Assembly: GCA_937894725.1 (NCBI GenBank)
Contig: CALAYL010000037.1
Coordinates: forward strand, 1 to 64,000
DNA: 64,000 nt
Direction of reading: 5' to 3'
Origin: an uncultured Bacteroidota bacterium
GTDB lineage: Bacteria; Bacteroidota; Bacteroidia; Chitinophagales; LD1
Within the stretch, counting starts at the first letter, position 1. Every line of letters starts with the position of its first letter. The notes under the pieces were generated by a model. The model made no database searches. It worked only from the letters and a program-made list of their open reading frames with translations, and was not told where the DNA came from. Below are positions 62,648 through 64,000 of the stretch, one piece after another. Position numbers and translations under genes: made by a program.

Positions 62648-63244
62648 ATGAGAAAGGCAATGCTAGCGTTTTTGGTTGGCTTAAGCTTGTTTACTAGCTG
62701 TAGTGAAACAAAAGAAGAATTCTTTTATCTTCCATTTGAATTAAAAAATATTTACAAGTATGATTTAGGTGATACCTTAGTTTTTGTGAGTAATAGTGCA
62801 GATACAGCAGTATTTAATATTGTCAGCAAAAACACAAATATTAATAGGCAAGAGTATAAAGAGCAATTCAATAAAAAAGCTATTTCACACAAAGAGTCGA
62901 TGGATATTTACCTCCAAAACACTACGCATACTGAGGAGGGTTTATTTTTAAATTTATTCTCTTATATAGAGGGTAGTGTTAAATACAAACTCAATATCAC
63001 CTCTCATTTTGGGGATTATGGCTCACTAGTTTTATCGAAAAATGCTAGTGTTTTTGACCCCTCCATACCTTTTGTACCATTAGCCATTACTGTGGGTGGA
63101 AAGTCTTATACCACTGCTTTTAAAATGAGTATGACTCCTTCGGATAGTATTATTAAAAAAGTAGCAAACTTGTATCTTATAGACGGGGTCGGCATCGTAG
63201 GCTACGACACTTACAATGGCAGCGAATATCGTTTAGTACAATAG
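62648..63244 (+). CDS. Lipoprotein of unknown function
   Basis: A 198-residue lipoprotein: hydrophobic signal with lipobox 'FTSC' (Cys18), then a beta-rich mature part with 'FELKNIYKYDLGDTLVF' at the start and 'YLIDGVGIVGYDTYNG' near the end, a pattern seen in Bacteroidota lipoproteins of no known role. It lies alone between the divergent purF and the AarF-like gene (45 bp further, same strand). Confidence 0.75.
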   Translation: MRKAMLAFLVGLSLFTSCSETKEEFFYLPFELKNIYKYDLGDTLVFVSNSADTAVFNIVSKNTNINRQEYKEQFNKKAISHKESMDIYLQNTTHTEEGLFLNLFSYIEGSVKYKLNITSHFGDYGSLVLSKNASVFDPSIPFVPLAITVGGKSYTTAFKMSMTPSDSIIKKVANLYLIDGVGIVGYDTYNGSEYRLVQ

Positions 63245-63288
63245 CTTTTCATAAAATATAAAAAACTTTTCGTACTCTTAAGTCTGCT

Positions 63289-64000
63289 ATGCCACTCAAT
63301 CAAACTTTTCGGAATCTAAATAGGACGCGAGAAATTCTCGGTATCCTTATCAAATGGGGGTTTGAGGACGTAATAATCAATTCTACCCTGCGTAATCTTG
63401 TACCAGAGAGCTATCGGATGAAATGGATCAGAAATGATAGGCCCATCGAAGAATTTACCCGCTATGAGCGTATTCGATTGGCCACGGTCGAGCTTGGGCC
63501 GACTTTCGTCAAACTAGCACAGATATTGAGCAATAGACCCGATATAATTCCAGAGGGTCTCGTAAAGGAATTTGAGAAACTGCAAGACCGAGTACCACCT
63601 TTCCCTTCGGCAGAAGCTATGCGAATTGTAGAAAGAGAAATCGGTAGGCCAATTTCGGAAGTGTTTGAGGAATTTAGCGAGTTGCCATTGGCTTCGGCCT
63701 CTATAGGTCAAGTGCACCGTGCTAAACTCCGAACTGGTGAAGAGGTGGTAGTAAAAGTGCAACGCCCCACAGTAGCCGAGCAAATAGAGCAAGACATGAA
63801 TATCATCACTGACGCGGTGAATAGAGCTGATCGATATTTGCGTAAGCAAGGCATTATCAATGCTATTGATGTGGTAGGGGTATTTGAGCGTTCGCTTAGT
63901 AAAGAGCTTGACTATAGAAACGAAGCGAGAAACCTAGAGCGATTTAGGTCCACATACAAACATCGTAGAGATTTTTATATTCCTAAACCTTATCGAGAAT
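63289..64000 (+). CDS. AarF/UbiB (ABC1) family atypical kinase, 3' truncated by the window
   Basis: Open from ATG 63289 to the window end (237 codons seen). The family block 'ELGPTFVKLAQILSNRPD' (the KxGQ-type motif, here KLAQ), 'PPFPSAEAMRIVEREIGRP', the A-rich loop 'LASASIGQVHRA' and the Lys of 'EEVVVKVQRP' are all visible. UbiB-type proteins support quinone synthesis in bacteria by an ATPase activity. Bacteroidota make menaquinone, and the role there is less clear. The rest of the catalytic domain lies outside the window. Confidence 0.9.
   Translation, partial: MPLNQTFRNLNRTREILGILIKWGFEDVIINSTLRNLVPESYRMKWIRNDRPIEEFTRYERIRLATVELGPTFVKLAQILSNRPDIIPEGLVKEFEKLQDRVPPFPSAEAMRIVEREIGRPISEVFEEFSELPLASASIGQVHRAKLRTGEEVVVKVQRPTVAEQIEQDMNIITDAVNRADRYLRKQGIINAIDVVGVFERSLSKELDYRNEARNLERFRSTYKHRRDFYIPKPYRE

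Noticed and set aside
1..64000. tRNA, rRNA, tmRNA or riboswitch genes
   Set aside because: Reading of the intergenic regions on both strands showed no cloverleaf, CCA end or known conserved core; the spacers are mostly short.

Overview
The window is one gene-dense stretch of a low-GC chromosome from a member of the Bacteroidota. The evidence is consistent: type IX secretion (T9SS) C-terminal sorting domains of both type A and type B, a GldA-like ABC ATPase, Bacteroidota marker families (DUF4286, DUF4292, a degenerate EnvC-like M23 protein, archaeal/eukaryotic-type ProRS), many SPAAG-less starts lacking Shine-Dalgarno sequences, and promoters of the TTG-N19-TAnnTTTG type. No rRNA, tRNA or CRISPR array is visible. 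Nothing seen fixes the order or genus.

Layout. 1-7.3 kb: the end of a giant PKD/SprB-repeat surface protein (type B sorting domain), a radical SAM/SPASM enzyme and a 1334-residue T9SS protein. 7.3-12.1 kb: a hairpin-rich spacer, an RRM RNA-binding protein and a three-gene operon headed by an M1 metallopeptidase fused to what looks like an Omp85-type barrel. 12.1-22.7 kb: dprA, proS, a Tyr/Gly- and Pro/Gln-rich secreted protein, a FadL/OmpP1-like protein, a LolC/E-like permease, gldA, and the DUF4292-EnvC pair. 22.7-26.5 kb: gcvH-vanZ-TPR-DUF4286-map.

26.5-31.7 kb: the most interesting block, a compact cluster of acyl carrier protein, ketosynthase, a ketosynthase-like partner lacking the active-site cysteine, a flavin-dependent-halogenase-family enzyme and a DUF1702 protein. 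It resembles a minimal type II polyketide/fatty-acyl biosynthetic locus whose product I cannot name. 31.7-40.4 kb: saccharopine-dehydrogenase-like enzyme, hotdog thioesterase, two tandem paralogous lipoproteins that carry different T9SS sorting domains, yraN, prfB, a RES-Xre toxin-antitoxin pair, a SirB1-like protein and topA.

40.5-47 kb: TonB-dependent receptor, DUF983, hutI, a T9SS BNR-repeat protein, and a decayed REP-associated tyrosine transposase (RAYT) flanked by inverted REP-like repeats and a tandem 148-bp duplication; near-identical 24-bp direct repeats bracket this 2.5-kb segment. 47-64 kb: aroC, ccmF-ccmE, purB, a Lys/Glu-rich exported protein, fabG, a von Willebrand-like membrane protein, purN, DUF2007, a DEAD-box RNA helicase, a Fic enzyme with its own HTH and two tandem palindromes at its start codon, purF, a lipoprotein and the start of an AarF/UbiB-family kinase-like gene that runs off the window.

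Most of the genes are housekeeping (purine synthesis purB/purN/purF, translation, cytochrome c maturation) mixed with cell-surface functions; the accessory content is concentrated at 26.5-31.7, 33.4-37.2, 44.4-46.9 and 59.5-60.6 kb.
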